64,000 nt of DNA. Origin: Neopusillimonas maritima (lineage in GTDB: Bacteria > Pseudomonadota > Gammaproteobacteria > Burkholderiales > Burkholderiaceae_B). Below are positions 27,773 to 37,270 of the stretch, piece after piece. The notes beneath the pieces were generated by a model that was not told the DNA's origin, did not search any database, and saw only the letters and a program-made list of their open reading frames with translations. Both the position numbers and the translations under genes were made by a program. Within the stretch, counting starts at the first letter, position 1. Each line of letters opens with the position of its first letter. The stretch lies in assembly GCF_040930455.2 (NCBI RefSeq), contig NZ_CP170494.1; one strand, 5' to 3'.

Positions 27773-27842
27773 ATAGCGCCATTATAAGCGAGGTCCACCC
27801 TTTCGGGCGCACGACCTGAGCGCTATGTTGTGGAAAACCCGC

Positions 27843-29534
27843 TTACAAGCGCGGCACGGCAGCCAACAACCGTTGGGTTTGCGCATGTTGGGGCTGTTGC
27901 AGCACCAATGCGGCGTCATTCATTTCAACCAGCTTGCCGCCGTCCATAATGGCGATACGATCGGATAAGTACTCCACGACACCAAAATTGTGTGTAATAA
28001 ACAAATATGCCATCTCAAGTTCATTCTGCAACGTTTGCAGCAGTTCAAGAATTTGCGCCTGAACCGAGACATCAAGCGCCGATGTCGGCTCATCGCAAAT
28101 CAGCACCTTCGGCTCTACAGCCAAGGCGCGTGCAATGGCAATGCGTTGCCGCTGACCGCCCGAGAACTCATGTGGATAACGCGTCACCGTATTAGCCGGC
28201 AAACCAACGCGATCAAGTAAATTGCGAATACGATTTGCACGTTGTGTTTTATCAAGCTCAGGCCGCAATGCCGCCACGCCCTCTTCAAGGATATCGCCTA
28301 CGACCATGCGCGGGTCCAGCGACGCATACGGATCCTGGAAAACAATTTGCATCGATTGACGCAATATGCGTAATTGACGCCGGTTGGCACTAAAAAGCGA
28401 CTTACCGGCAAGCAGCACTTCCCCTTGAATTCGTGCCTGTTGGTCAAGCAAACGCATCAGGGCCTTGGCAGTCGTCGTTTTCCCGCAACCCGACTCGCCC
28501 AACAAGGCCAGGGTCTCCCCGGCGTGGAGATCGAAAGAAACGTCTTCCACGATGGGTTTATACGCAAGCACACGGCGCAACAAACCACCACGCTGAGGGT
28601 AAGCGACCGACAAATTTCGCACTTGCAGAACGGGAGGGCCGGCACTCCTGGTGCTCGATCCGTCCCCGGACTCAACAACGCGTTGTCCGGTCACCAATGA
28701 GCGACCCCGTTTCTCATACGCAGGAATAGCATTGATTAATTGCCGCGCATAAGCATGTTGAGGATTATCAAAAAAGGAATCCACCGAGCCGGTTTCCACA
28801 ATCTCGCCCTGTTTCATAAGTGCCACGTAACGCGCCACTTTTTTCACGATGGCCAGATCATGCGTAATCAACAAAATCGCCAGACCCATTTCATGTTGTA
28901 TATCCGCCAGCAAATGCAGAATTTGTCCTTGCACCGTGACATCAAGTGCCGTGGTGGGTTCATCAGCAACCAACACTTCCGGTTCGGCAGCCAAAGCAAT
29001 GGCAATCATGATGCGTTGCTTTTGCCCACCCGAAAATTGAAAGGGATAATCGTTAATCCGTTTCTCCGCTTCGTGAATCCCGACACGATTCATCCAGTAA
29101 ATAGCGCGTTTGCGCGCGGCTTGCCCACGATAGGATGTGTGCGCGAGCAACGTTTCAACAATCTGGCGCCCCACCGGCATGACCGGATTCAAGCTGGTGG
29201 CAGGCTCTTGAAACACCATGGCCAATTGCCCGCCTCGAACAACTCGCATGCGCGACTCAGACAACTGATTCAGATCGGTTGAGCCAAGCTTCACCGTACC
29301 GGAACTAATGCGAGCGGCCTCAGGCAGCAAGCGCAGCAACGCCATTGCCGTCATACTTTTGCCACAACCTGATTCACCCACCAAAGCAAACGTTTCACCC
29401 CGGCGCAGGGCCAAATCAAGTAGATGAACCGCATTATGAACACCCGCCTCCGTTTGCAGTTGCACCGACAACTTTTCAATCTGGAGCACCCAGTCGTTTT
29501 GATCAAGCCGGGAAGTTGCCATCGCCTGACTCAT
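27843..29534 (-). CDS. yejF: Oligopeptide ABC transporter, fused double ATP-binding subunit (YejF type)
   Basis: 563 residues with two ABC domains in tandem. Domain 1 (about 15-265): Walker A GESGCGKSM, signature FSGGQKQR, Walker B VLVADEPTTALD. Domain 2 (about 300-555): Walker A GESGCGKTTTAKAL, signature FSGGQRQR, Walker B VLICDEPTSALD. This fused arrangement is that of YejF. Overlaps yejE by 4 bases. Last gene of a four-gene minus-strand operon. Confidence 0.9.
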   Translation of the reverse strand: MSQAMATSRLDQNDWVLQIEKLSVQLQTEAGVHNAVHLLDLALRRGETFALVGESGCGKSMTAMALLRLLPEAARISSGTVKLGSTDLNQLSESRMRVVRGGQLAMVFQEPATSLNPVMPVGRQIVETLLAHTSYRGQAARKRAIYWMNRVGIHEAEKRINDYPFQFSGGQKQRIMIAIALAAEPEVLVADEPTTALDVTVQGQILHLLADIQHEMGLAILLITHDLAIVKKVARYVALMKQGEIVETGSVDSFFDNPQHAYARQLINAIPAYEKRGRSLVTGQRVVESGDGSSTRSAGPPVLQVRNLSVAYPQRGGLLRRVLAYKPIVEDVSFDLHAGETLALLGESGCGKTTTAKALMRLLDQQARIQGEVLLAGKSLFSANRRQLRILRQSMQIVFQDPYASLDPRMVVGDILEEGVAALRPELDKTQRANRIRNLLDRVGLPANTVTRYPHEFSGGQRQRIAIARALAVEPKVLICDEPTSALDVSVQAQILELLQTLQNELEMAYLFITHNFGVVEYLSDRIAIMDGGKLVEMNDAALVLQQPQHAQTQRLLAAVPRL

Positions 29535-30976
29535 GAACGCTCCTTTGTCATCATAGGCTTGGCATGCATAGGCTGAAAATTGCGCATGCGCGGATCAAAG
29601 GCCTTTTGCACCGCATCGGCAAAAATGTTTGCCGCCAACACCAACGCCAGCATAAACACAAACGCTGCCAGCAAGTTCCACCAAATCATAGGGTCACGGG
29701 ACATCTCGGTACGGGAAGCATCAATCATGGTGCCGAACGAGGCCATGCTTGGATCCACACCAATACCCAAGTACGACAAGACCGCCTCATAAAGCACCAG
29801 ACCTGAAAACTGTAAAACCATGGTAATGAGGACAATATGCATGACATTCGGCAGCAAATGGTGACGCATGATGCGCCAATGCCCCACCCCAAACGCCCTC
29901 GCCGCCTGCACATACTCCAGCTCTCGAAGTTTCAAAACTTCGGCCCGCAGCAAACGACACAAACCAGCCCAACCGGTTAAACCCAAAATCAGGCACAGCA
30001 GAAAAAGACGCAAATCGGCACGCGCAGTCACGGTGGGGAACGCCTCCGGGTGCGTATCAATGTAAACCTGCATCATGAGCACACATGCGGCAATTAACAA
30101 CACACCGGGGATAGAGGTTAACGTGGTATACAAATACTGAATGGCATCGTCTACCCGCCCTTTGAAATATCCGGCCGAGATGCCGAACAACAGAGCCGGC
30201 GGCAGCATGGCCAGTGTTGTAAGCGTCCCGATAACCAATGCCGTTCGCACACTTTTCAGCGCCTGCTTCATCACGTCGTTACCGACGCGATCGGTTCCCA
30301 ATACGTGATAATCCATGCTCAAGGCAACCAAAACACCAGCCACCAACAGAATCACAGTTGCGGTAAGCCACATGGCACGAACCGGGATATCGATATCGCG
30401 CCGCCACCAGCGCATGAACGCATCGTGCATGGAACTTGCGTGACGCCGCTGCAGTAACGTTAGCAACACAGCCAGCACAATACTCAAGCCTGCCCCAACC
30501 AGTGCACCCAGCGCCGCCCGCATCCCAAGGTCGCGGTAATGTAATGCGTCCTCTTTCAGTTGCGTGCCGGCGTTCTTCAAGCGCGGATAATCCCGCACCG
30601 GTTCGTCGTTGATAATTTGCGTTTCTTTGGTGAACTGACGAATCGCCAGCGGCGCGGAATAAGTGGCTTCAGGTTGGCTCAGCTGGGTCCAGGTCATCAT
30701 GTCGTCCAGTGCCGAGCGCAGCACCGGTGCGTAAACCGGGCCGCTATCAGCGCCCCCACCAGGCAAACGAGGGCGATAGTGCACGGAATCCAATACCGCC
30801 ACCAGCGTGAACAAAAACAGCACTACTGCCGCTGACATGGCCGATGCTGAACGACCTACTTGAGCCCAGGCGGCGCGCAAAGCCGGGGTACGTCTGACAT
30901 GTAACGCGTAAAGCACCACCCCCGCCACCAGTGCCAATACAAAAATATCCGTCCAGAGAAAAACAAATTTTGGCAT
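29531..30976 (-). CDS. yejE: Oligopeptide ABC transporter permease (YejE type)
   Basis: 481 residues from the ATG at 30976 (MPKFVFLWTD); the frame is open upstream but would run into yejB. It is longer than E. coli YejE (about 340) because of an N-terminal segment with extra membrane helices and a periplasmic stretch (about 65-150). The BPD_transp_1 permease domain occupies the last 200 residues, with the EAA-like loop EYVQAARAFGVGHWRIMRHH. 4 bases after yejB. Confidence 0.9.
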   Translation of the reverse strand: MPKFVFLWTDIFVLALVAGVVLYALHVRRTPALRAAWAQVGRSASAMSAAVVLFLFTLVAVLDSVHYRPRLPGGGADSGPVYAPVLRSALDDMMTWTQLSQPEATYSAPLAIRQFTKETQIINDEPVRDYPRLKNAGTQLKEDALHYRDLGMRAALGALVGAGLSIVLAVLLTLLQRRHASSMHDAFMRWWRRDIDIPVRAMWLTATVILLVAGVLVALSMDYHVLGTDRVGNDVMKQALKSVRTALVIGTLTTLAMLPPALLFGISAGYFKGRVDDAIQYLYTTLTSIPGVLLIAACVLMMQVYIDTHPEAFPTVTARADLRLFLLCLILGLTGWAGLCRLLRAEVLKLRELEYVQAARAFGVGHWRIMRHHLLPNVMHIVLITMVLQFSGLVLYEAVLSYLGIGVDPSMASFGTMIDASRTEMSRDPMIWWNLLAAFVFMLALVLAANIFADAVQKAFDPRMRNFQPMHAKPMMTKERS

Positions 30977-30980
30977 GGCG

Positions 30981-31958
30981 CTACTCGAATCGAACGCGGG
31001 GATCAGCCAGCGTATAAGAAATATCTGCCAACAATAACCCCACGATATATAACGCCGAGCCCAAGAACACCATAGCCCGCACAATTGAGAAATCCTGGGC
31101 GTTGATGGCGTCGATGGTATAACTGCCCAAACCCGGAATACCGAAGAACGACTCGGCAATCAAGCTGCCCATAAACAATAATGGAATAGCCGACACGGTG
31201 CCCGTGAGAATCGGCAGCATCGCATTGCGCAGCACGTGGCGGAACAACACAATATGCTCAGCTAAACCTTTAGCCCTGGCCGTGCGCACATAATCTTTAC
31301 CGATTTCCTCGAGAAAAAGTGTGCGATAAAACCGCGACTCGCTGCCCAAGCCGGAAACAACGGCCACCACGACCGGCAAAACCAGAAACCGTAAACTATC
31401 CCACCCGTCGGTAAACCCCGAATACGGCACCCAGCGCAGCACTTTGGCGAACAACCACTGGCCGGCAATAATGTAGAACAACCCGGAAATGGATAAGAGC
31501 ACAACGCACACGACCACGCCGGCAAAATCCAGTTTGGTGGCACGAAAAAAGACCAGCAGCAACGCGAACGACACACTAACCAACATACCGAGCACGAAAC
31601 TCGGAATCGCCAGCGCAAGGCTCGGGCCGATACGTTGGCGAATTTCATAGCCAATGTCTCGGCCCCCGTCGGAAAAGCCGAAATCGAATAGCAACAACGG
31701 TGCCGACCGTTCATAAAAAACGGTGTCCGTCAGTGTCCGCACGCCTTGAGCCGACGCGTTATAAAACAACGGTTTGTTATAGCCCCGTTCTTCTTTCCAT
31801 TGTTCAATTGCATCTGGGCTTACGCGTTGACCGCCAATGGCCATGCGCGCCATGTCGTCGGGCGTGTTAACGGCAAAGAACAGCACGAACGTCAGCAAGT
31901 TCACGCCGATGAGCACAGCAACACCGTAAAACAAACGACGAACAATATAAGCAGTCAT
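30981..31958 (-). CDS. yejB: Oligopeptide ABC transporter permease (YejB type)
   Basis: 325-residue inner-membrane permease with an N-terminal DppB-like segment (AYIVRRLFYGVAVLIGVNLL) and about six helices. The coupling loop reads KDYVRTARAKGLAEHIVLFR. Overlaps the binding-protein gene by 4 bases. Confidence 0.92.
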   Translation of the reverse strand: MTAYIVRRLFYGVAVLIGVNLLTFVLFFAVNTPDDMARMAIGGQRVSPDAIEQWKEERGYNKPLFYNASAQGVRTLTDTVFYERSAPLLLFDFGFSDGGRDIGYEIRQRIGPSLALAIPSFVLGMLVSVSFALLLVFFRATKLDFAGVVVCVVLLSISGLFYIIAGQWLFAKVLRWVPYSGFTDGWDSLRFLVLPVVVAVVSGLGSESRFYRTLFLEEIGKDYVRTARAKGLAEHIVLFRHVLRNAMLPILTGTVSAIPLLFMGSLIAESFFGIPGLGSYTIDAINAQDFSIVRAMVFLGSALYIVGLLLADISYTLADPRVRFE

Positions 31959-34216
31959 AAGCCACGCCTTCCTTTCATGTGATCCAGCGCGGTGGCACGT
32001 TCACGACGTTGAATAACCCGCCATGCCGGCCAGACACCTATTAGCAATACCGCCAGAAGCAGCCAAAGCGGCCACCAACGTGGCTCATTCCATTTTTTTA
32101 CGCCGGCAACCCGCTGATCTGGATCCACCCGTAAATATTGCAGGGTATTACGAACCATTTGTGTGGGTTTGGCATTGGACACCCATGCCTGATACGCCCC
32201 GCCGGACTTCGGATAAAACCCGAACATCCAAGGCATATCGCGCTGCACAATTTCAACCATGCGTGCTACGACACGGTCTTTTTGCGGCCCATCATCAAGG
32301 AAACGCAATTGCTCAAACAAGTCGTCATATTCAGGGTTGTGATAATTGGCTGCATTTTCACCACCGGTTTTCGCTTTGGCATTCGCACCGTACAACAAGA
32401 ACAAAAAGTTTTCCGCATCCGGGTAGTCGGCCACCCAACCCCACATAAACATTTGCGCGTTGCCCTGACGCATTTTGTCTTGAAAACGGTTGTAATCCGT
32501 GGCTCGAATCTCCAGCTCGACATTCAGTTTCTTCAGTTGCCGCCGCATCCAGTCGAGCGTGGCGTTTGACCCCATACCGGCAGCCGAATCAAAGTGCAAA
32601 ATTAAAGGTTCACCGGTATCTGCGTCCCGCCCGTTTGGATAGCCCGCCTGGGCAAGCAACTCCCGGGCCTGCTCAATAGGTCGCCGAACCGCACGATCAT
32701 CCTTCCAGGTATAAACGTGCTTGTTCAGCCCAGCCGGCAAAGGCTGATACCCCGGTACGCCTGGGGGTAACGGCCCCTGCGCCACCTGCCCCTGGTCGTT
32801 CAGGAAAATAGATACAAATTGCTCCCAGTCGAACGCAATACTAATCGCCTGACGCAACTTGCGGTTGCGCGCTTGCTGCTCGGGGGTGTCACCGCGCCCC
32901 ACGACAGGATCGAGCCAATTAAATCCAAGATAGGTGATTTGCGGTTCGGTGGAAGATAACAACTGCAGCCCACGGTCGGCATAAAGTTCAGCTTTCTCGG
33001 CTGAATCACCCGCCGCCACTTGCATGGCCACGCCGTAACTGCCGCCGTCAACTTCGGGAACATCGTAATAACCCTGCAAGAATTTGCCCATTAAAGGCAC
33101 GCTTTCCTTTTCCAAAGAAAATACAACGCGATCAATAAACGGGGTGGGCTTACCGCAATCAACCAGCAACCCCTGCGCTTTGTCTTGCGGCTCTCCCTCA
33201 CAAGGATAGGGAGACGGCCTGAAATGCGGGTTGCGCACCATGACATGCTGTCGATTCTGAATTGATGTTTCCAGCATATAAGGCCCGGTGCCGGCAGGCC
33301 ACGTATTCAACGACAAATTACGTTGTGCCATACCAGGTTGATGGTAAAAGCGATCGGCCTCCCACGGGACAGGCGCAGTGAAGGTCATGGCAAGCCAATA
33401 CTTGAACTGCGGATATTTTCCTTTGACACGAATACGCAAGGTGTGGTCATCCAATGCCTGCACGCCATTAAACCCATATTCACGCAAATCAAGCCATTCC
33501 GGGCTGTTGCCTTGTTCCTCCCACTGTTTCTCCAAAGCTTGCAGCTCTTGGGCATATTCGCGCAAGCCTTCAATATGAGAAGACAAAACCCCAAACGCCG
33601 GCGAGACCACCCTGGGGCTGGCCAACCGCCGAATACCATAAACGTAATCATGTGCCGTTAATTCACGCGTGCCCACTTCGCTGAAATCCGTTAAGGCGTA
33701 TTTATTCGCTAGCGCGCCCGGTTGCAAGGGCCAATAGTGATAATTGCCGTTCTTATTGCGGGCAAAAGCCGGATGAGGGGCGAACTGAATACCTTTCCTG
33801 ATCGGAATGTCGTACACGCTCACTGCAATATTTTCCCCCGGCGCATTATCGGGCAAGACATTGCCATTTTCGTCATAATAACGGGGGCTGATCACCGATT
33901 CGGCGGTCCGGGGAATCAGTTGATAGGGGCGCTTTAAATAGTGGTAACCGTAAAGCGGCTCATAAATGGAATAGGTAAAAGGCGTTTCATCGGTGGAATA
34001 AGAACTGGCAGGGTCGAGATACTTGGGAGAACGCTGAGAAAACGCCGTAAACAGCGTGTTTTGCGCCAATGCGCCTTCCTCGTAGGGGCTATTTATGGGC
34101 TCCGGCGAGCAGCCGGCCAAAATAGCGGCAGCCCAAACAATTACCCACACTCCCACCATGTTCCGGAACCTGTTTTTCACGCAAATACCATTTCCCATAT
34201 TGATTGAATCCGCCAT
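31955..34216 (-). CDS. Oligopeptide ABC transporter substrate-binding lipoprotein with C-terminal membrane helix
   Basis: 753-residue family-5 solute-binding protein, first gene of the yej-like operon. An N-terminal signal peptide ends in the lipobox LAGC (Cys at about residue 36). The SBP_bac_5 body covers about 60-690, with the conserved RWDGKP-like region replaced by DFSEVGTRELTAHDYVYGIR. Unusual: the C-terminus has a hydrophobic helix (WPLWLLLAVLLIGVWPAW, about 720-738) followed by a basic tail, so the protein may be anchored at both ends. The start could also be the ATG at 34198; neither has a strong ribosome site. Confidence 0.88.
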   Translation of the reverse strand: MADSINMGNGICVKNRFRNMVGVWVIVWAAAILAGCSPEPINSPYEEGALAQNTLFTAFSQRSPKYLDPASSYSTDETPFTYSIYEPLYGYHYLKRPYQLIPRTAESVISPRYYDENGNVLPDNAPGENIAVSVYDIPIRKGIQFAPHPAFARNKNGNYHYWPLQPGALANKYALTDFSEVGTRELTAHDYVYGIRRLASPRVVSPAFGVLSSHIEGLREYAQELQALEKQWEEQGNSPEWLDLREYGFNGVQALDDHTLRIRVKGKYPQFKYWLAMTFTAPVPWEADRFYHQPGMAQRNLSLNTWPAGTGPYMLETSIQNRQHVMVRNPHFRPSPYPCEGEPQDKAQGLLVDCGKPTPFIDRVVFSLEKESVPLMGKFLQGYYDVPEVDGGSYGVAMQVAAGDSAEKAELYADRGLQLLSSTEPQITYLGFNWLDPVVGRGDTPEQQARNRKLRQAISIAFDWEQFVSIFLNDQGQVAQGPLPPGVPGYQPLPAGLNKHVYTWKDDRAVRRPIEQARELLAQAGYPNGRDADTGEPLILHFDSAAGMGSNATLDWMRRQLKKLNVELEIRATDYNRFQDKMRQGNAQMFMWGWVADYPDAENFLFLLYGANAKAKTGGENAANYHNPEYDDLFEQLRFLDDGPQKDRVVARMVEIVQRDMPWMFGFYPKSGGAYQAWVSNAKPTQMVRNTLQYLRVDPDQRVAGVKKWNEPRWWPLWLLLAVLLIGVWPAWRVIQRRERATALDHMKGRRGL

Positions 34217-34306
34217 CCGGTCGGATCCCGCTTGAGCGGGTTGCGGCTAACATGATATACAAATTGAACCAGCGCAGGCCATGCCTGCAAACCCGCAGGA
34301 CAAAAA

Positions 34307-34681
34307 ATGACGGAAAGACAACTTGTTATAGTAGGTGCGCTCATGATGTTGATTGGCGTGGGTGCAGGCGCGTTCGGTGCCCACGGCCTGAAACGCGTCC
34401 TTTCAGCCGACATGCTGGCCATATGGCAAACCGCAGTGCTGTACCAATTGATTCATGCGCTGGGCCTGTTGCTTATTGCCGCACTTAGCACCCGAATTGT
34501 CGGCCCCTTGCCGGGCTGGTCGGGCCTGATGATGCTTGCCGGCATCATCCTGTTCAGTGGCAGCCTTTACATTCTGGCGCTAAGCGGCGTGAAATGGCTG
34601 GGGGCAATTACCCCACTGGGCGGCGTAGCCTTCATTGTGGCTTGGGCCTTGTTAATGTTTGCCGCATGGCGTCATTTGTAA
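34307..34681 (+). CDS. DUF423 small membrane protein (YgdD family)
   Basis: 124 residues, four membrane helices (about 8-28, 45-63, 70-90, 97-118). Family signature GAFGAHGLK near the N-terminus. Function unknown; widespread in proteobacteria. Confidence 0.9.
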   Translation: MTERQLVIVGALMMLIGVGAGAFGAHGLKRVLSADMLAIWQTAVLYQLIHALGLLLIAALSTRIVGPLPGWSGLMMLAGIILFSGSLYILALSGVKWLGAITPLGGVAFIVAWALLMFAAWRHL

Positions 34682-34775
34682 TGCCGTACTTCGAAAAAGC
34701 ACAACCTGGCCGCCAAACAAAACGCACTTAATTTGAATACTCTTTATTGCACCGGAATTAAAGTTGGAAAAGAAA

Positions 34776-35798
34776 ATGATTGATCCGAAATTAAATGAAT
34801 TTATTGTTGCTTTACCGAAAGCCGAATTGCATTTGCATATTGAAGGCACCTTGGAACCGGAACTCATTTTTGAGTTGGCCCGTCGCAATAACATTAAACT
34901 GAATTACGCATCGGAAGGCGAGCTGCGCCGGGCCTACGCCTTCAAAGACCTTCAGTCGTTCCTGGATCTGTACTATGCAGGTGCCAGTGTGCTCATTACC
35001 GAGCGTGATTTCTACGACATGACCATGGCCTACCTTAAGCGTGCGCAAGCCGACGGCGTATGCCATACCGAAATCATGTTCGATCCACAAACCCATACGG
35101 AACGTGGTGTTGCCATTGAAACCGTATTTGCAGGCATTGCCCGCGCCGTACGCGAAATGCAACAACAAGCCGGTCTCACCAGCTATTTACTCATGAGTTT
35201 TTTGCGTCATTTGTCGGAAGAGTCCGCATTCGAAACGCTGGAAGCCGCCTTGCCGCTGCGCGAGCAATACAAGGATATCTGGGTCGGCATTGGTCTTGAT
35301 TCCGCCGAAGTAGGCAACCCACCGGATAAATTCCAACGTGTCTTTACCCGTTGCAAAGAGCTGGGGTTCCGTTTGGTGGCGCACGCAGGTGAAGAAGGCC
35401 CGCCACAATACGTGCGCGATGCGCTGGACCTATTGCACGTTGACCGCATTGACCATGGCGTGCGTAGCGAAGAAGACCCCGATCTGGTCAAACGCTTGAT
35501 TCGTGAACAAATTCCGCTAACCGTTTGCCCGCTGTCGAACCTCAAACTTTGCGTGGTGGACGATATGCAAGACCACAACATTGCCCGGTTGCTGCGTCAG
35601 GGCTTGGTCGTGACGGTTAACTCCGATGACCCAGCCTATTTCGGCGGCTACGTAGGCGATAACTACCGTGCCATCGCGACGTCGCTTAAACTTTCCAAAG
35701 CGGAACTGGCCAAACTGGCAGACAATAGTCTGGTTGCTTCGTTCTTGCCCGGCTACCGCAAAAACCAATTACGTCAACAGCTTCAAGCCATGTTATGA
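34776..35798 (+). CDS. Adenine deaminase (adenosine-deaminase superfamily, Aah1-like)
   Basis: 340 residues from the ATG at 34776. Metal-binding His pair in AELHLHIEG (residues 19 and 21), HAGEEGPPQYV with a third His, RIDHGVRS, and a terminal Asp pair in NSDDPAYFGGY. The details (GLDSAEVGNPP, EGPPQY, DPAYFGGY) match the adenine-deaminase branch that includes yeast Aah1 and Pseudomonas PA0148, rather than true adenosine deaminase. So the likely reaction is adenine to hypoxanthine plus ammonia. A protein annotated simply as Add would be the alternative. Confidence 0.85.
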   Translation: MIDPKLNEFIVALPKAELHLHIEGTLEPELIFELARRNNIKLNYASEGELRRAYAFKDLQSFLDLYYAGASVLITERDFYDMTMAYLKRAQADGVCHTEIMFDPQTHTERGVAIETVFAGIARAVREMQQQAGLTSYLLMSFLRHLSEESAFETLEAALPLREQYKDIWVGIGLDSAEVGNPPDKFQRVFTRCKELGFRLVAHAGEEGPPQYVRDALDLLHVDRIDHGVRSEEDPDLVKRLIREQIPLTVCPLSNLKLCVVDDMQDHNIARLLRQGLVVTVNSDDPAYFGGYVGDNYRAIATSLKLSKAELAKLADNSLVASFLPGYRKNQLRQQLQAML

Positions 35799-35802
35799 AC
35801 TT

Positions 35803-35823
35803 CAGGGGCACACAGTGCCCCTG
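35803..35823. terminator. Hairpin between convergent genes
   Basis: CAGGGGCAC / GTGCCCCTG with a 3-base loop, between the stops of the deaminase gene and the SulP gene. No T-run on either side, so termination is only plausible. Confidence 0.45.
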
Positions 35824-35839
35824 CTGATTCCTCGCGCGG

Positions 35840-37261
35840 CTACTGCGCTTGCTCCCAATCCACCCAGGGTATGTTGTGTGTCCTCAAATAACTTGACACC
35901 GCAGCCAAGGCCCGCTCCTGGAACAACTCGGCATTGGCGAAAAACAATGGCGCATCCCAACGAAACAGCACCAACCCAGGTATTCGTCTGCCATGCGGAT
36001 AACGGCTGACATCATGATAGCCCTTTAAGTTGTCCACCCTGACCAGCACAGCAGAATACGGACGCCAGCTTTCCCAAAGAAACGAGATCAGCGCCACCAG
36101 CACCGCCAGGCCAATTCCCTGTATCGGGCCCAACACCACAATGCCGGCCGAACATCCCAGCGACAACCAAAACTCCGCCGGTCGCATGCGATAAATTCGC
36201 CCCACAGAGCGAATTTCCATTAAACCGATCATCGAGGCAATGACAACGGCAGCCAACACGGTATCCGGGAGATAATGCAGCAATTCAGGTGCGTAAACCA
36301 ACAAAACCAAAACCAACAAAGCGCCCACCACATTCGCCAACTGCGAGCGCGCGCCTGCGGCTTGCGCAACAGGCGTACGTGATGCGCTACTGCTGATGGG
36401 AAATCCCTGGAAAAATCCCGTTGCCAGATTGGCCATCCCCAGGCCCACCATTTCACGGTTGGCGCTCACCTTATCACCCGTTTTGGTGGCATAGGCCCGT
36501 GACAAAACGCTGGTTTCCGACACCGCGAGCAATGCCGCAACCACACCCCCGACAGCCACCTGAAGGACGTCCGAAACAGGTATCACAGGAAATGCAAACG
36601 ACGGGAAGCCTTGCGGCAATAAGCCCAGCACCGCCACGCCGATCAGCAAAGACCAAAATTGAGTTTGGCCATTCAGCAAAGCCTGAAGAAATTCCCAGGC
36701 CCTGGTCGGCGTGCCACCACCATCCACCGTGAAACCAAACAGCACCGGCAATTGACTGACGATAACCACCAACGCAATCCCGTTCATGTACCCATAACGA
36801 ATGGGCTTGGATAATAAATCGGTAATAAACCCCAGCCGTGCGAGTCCGGCCAGCAGGCAGGTGAACCCCGCCGCAACGGCCATAACCCCCGCCAGCGCAA
36901 CCGCTTTTTCGGGACTGCCGCCCGACAAAGGCACGACAACCGCGAAAATCACCGCTGCCAAAGCCGAATCAGGCCCCAGCACCATAATACGACTGGGGCC
37001 AAACAAGGCATAAGCAAACAGCGGAATGATGGTGGCGTACAAACCATAGACGGGCGGCAAACCGGCGGCAACTGAATAAGCAATACCTACCGGCACCAGA
37101 ATGGTGACTAATACAATGCCGGCAATAATATCGTCTTTAAGCCAATGTATCGGATACTGCCGCACAACACCCAAGCCGGGAATCCAAGCAACCGTCTTTG
37201 TCCACCAGGTCTTGGGAGCGTTGGGGTGTTCGACGGTGTCGGTATCATTATCGGCGTCCAT
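35840..37261 (-). CDS. SulP family anion permease with shortened STAS domain
   Basis: 473 residues. The SulP membrane core is present (about 20-395; GLPPVYGLYATIIPLFAYAL, FQGFPISSSASRTPV, Q/G-rich GPIQGIGLAV). The C-terminal STAS domain begins normally (GLVLFRWDAPLFFANAELF) but stops after about 30 further residues, whereas relatives run on for 60-100. Substrate may be sulfate, bicarbonate or another anion. Only 9 bases separate its start from the preceding SLC13-type gene on the same strand. Confidence 0.88.
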   Translation of the reverse strand: MDADNDTDTVEHPNAPKTWWTKTVAWIPGLGVVRQYPIHWLKDDIIAGIVLVTILVPVGIAYSVAAGLPPVYGLYATIIPLFAYALFGPSRIMVLGPDSALAAVIFAVVVPLSGGSPEKAVALAGVMAVAAGFTCLLAGLARLGFITDLLSKPIRYGYMNGIALVVIVSQLPVLFGFTVDGGGTPTRAWEFLQALLNGQTQFWSLLIGVAVLGLLPQGFPSFAFPVIPVSDVLQVAVGGVVAALLAVSETSVLSRAYATKTGDKVSANREMVGLGMANLATGFFQGFPISSSASRTPVAQAAGARSQLANVVGALLVLVLLVYAPELLHYLPDTVLAAVVIASMIGLMEIRSVGRIYRMRPAEFWLSLGCSAGIVVLGPIQGIGLAVLVALISFLWESWRPYSAVLVRVDNLKGYHDVSRYPHGRRIPGLVLFRWDAPLFFANAELFQERALAAVSSYLRTHNIPWVDWEQAQ

Positions 37262-37270
37262 GTCTGCGCA

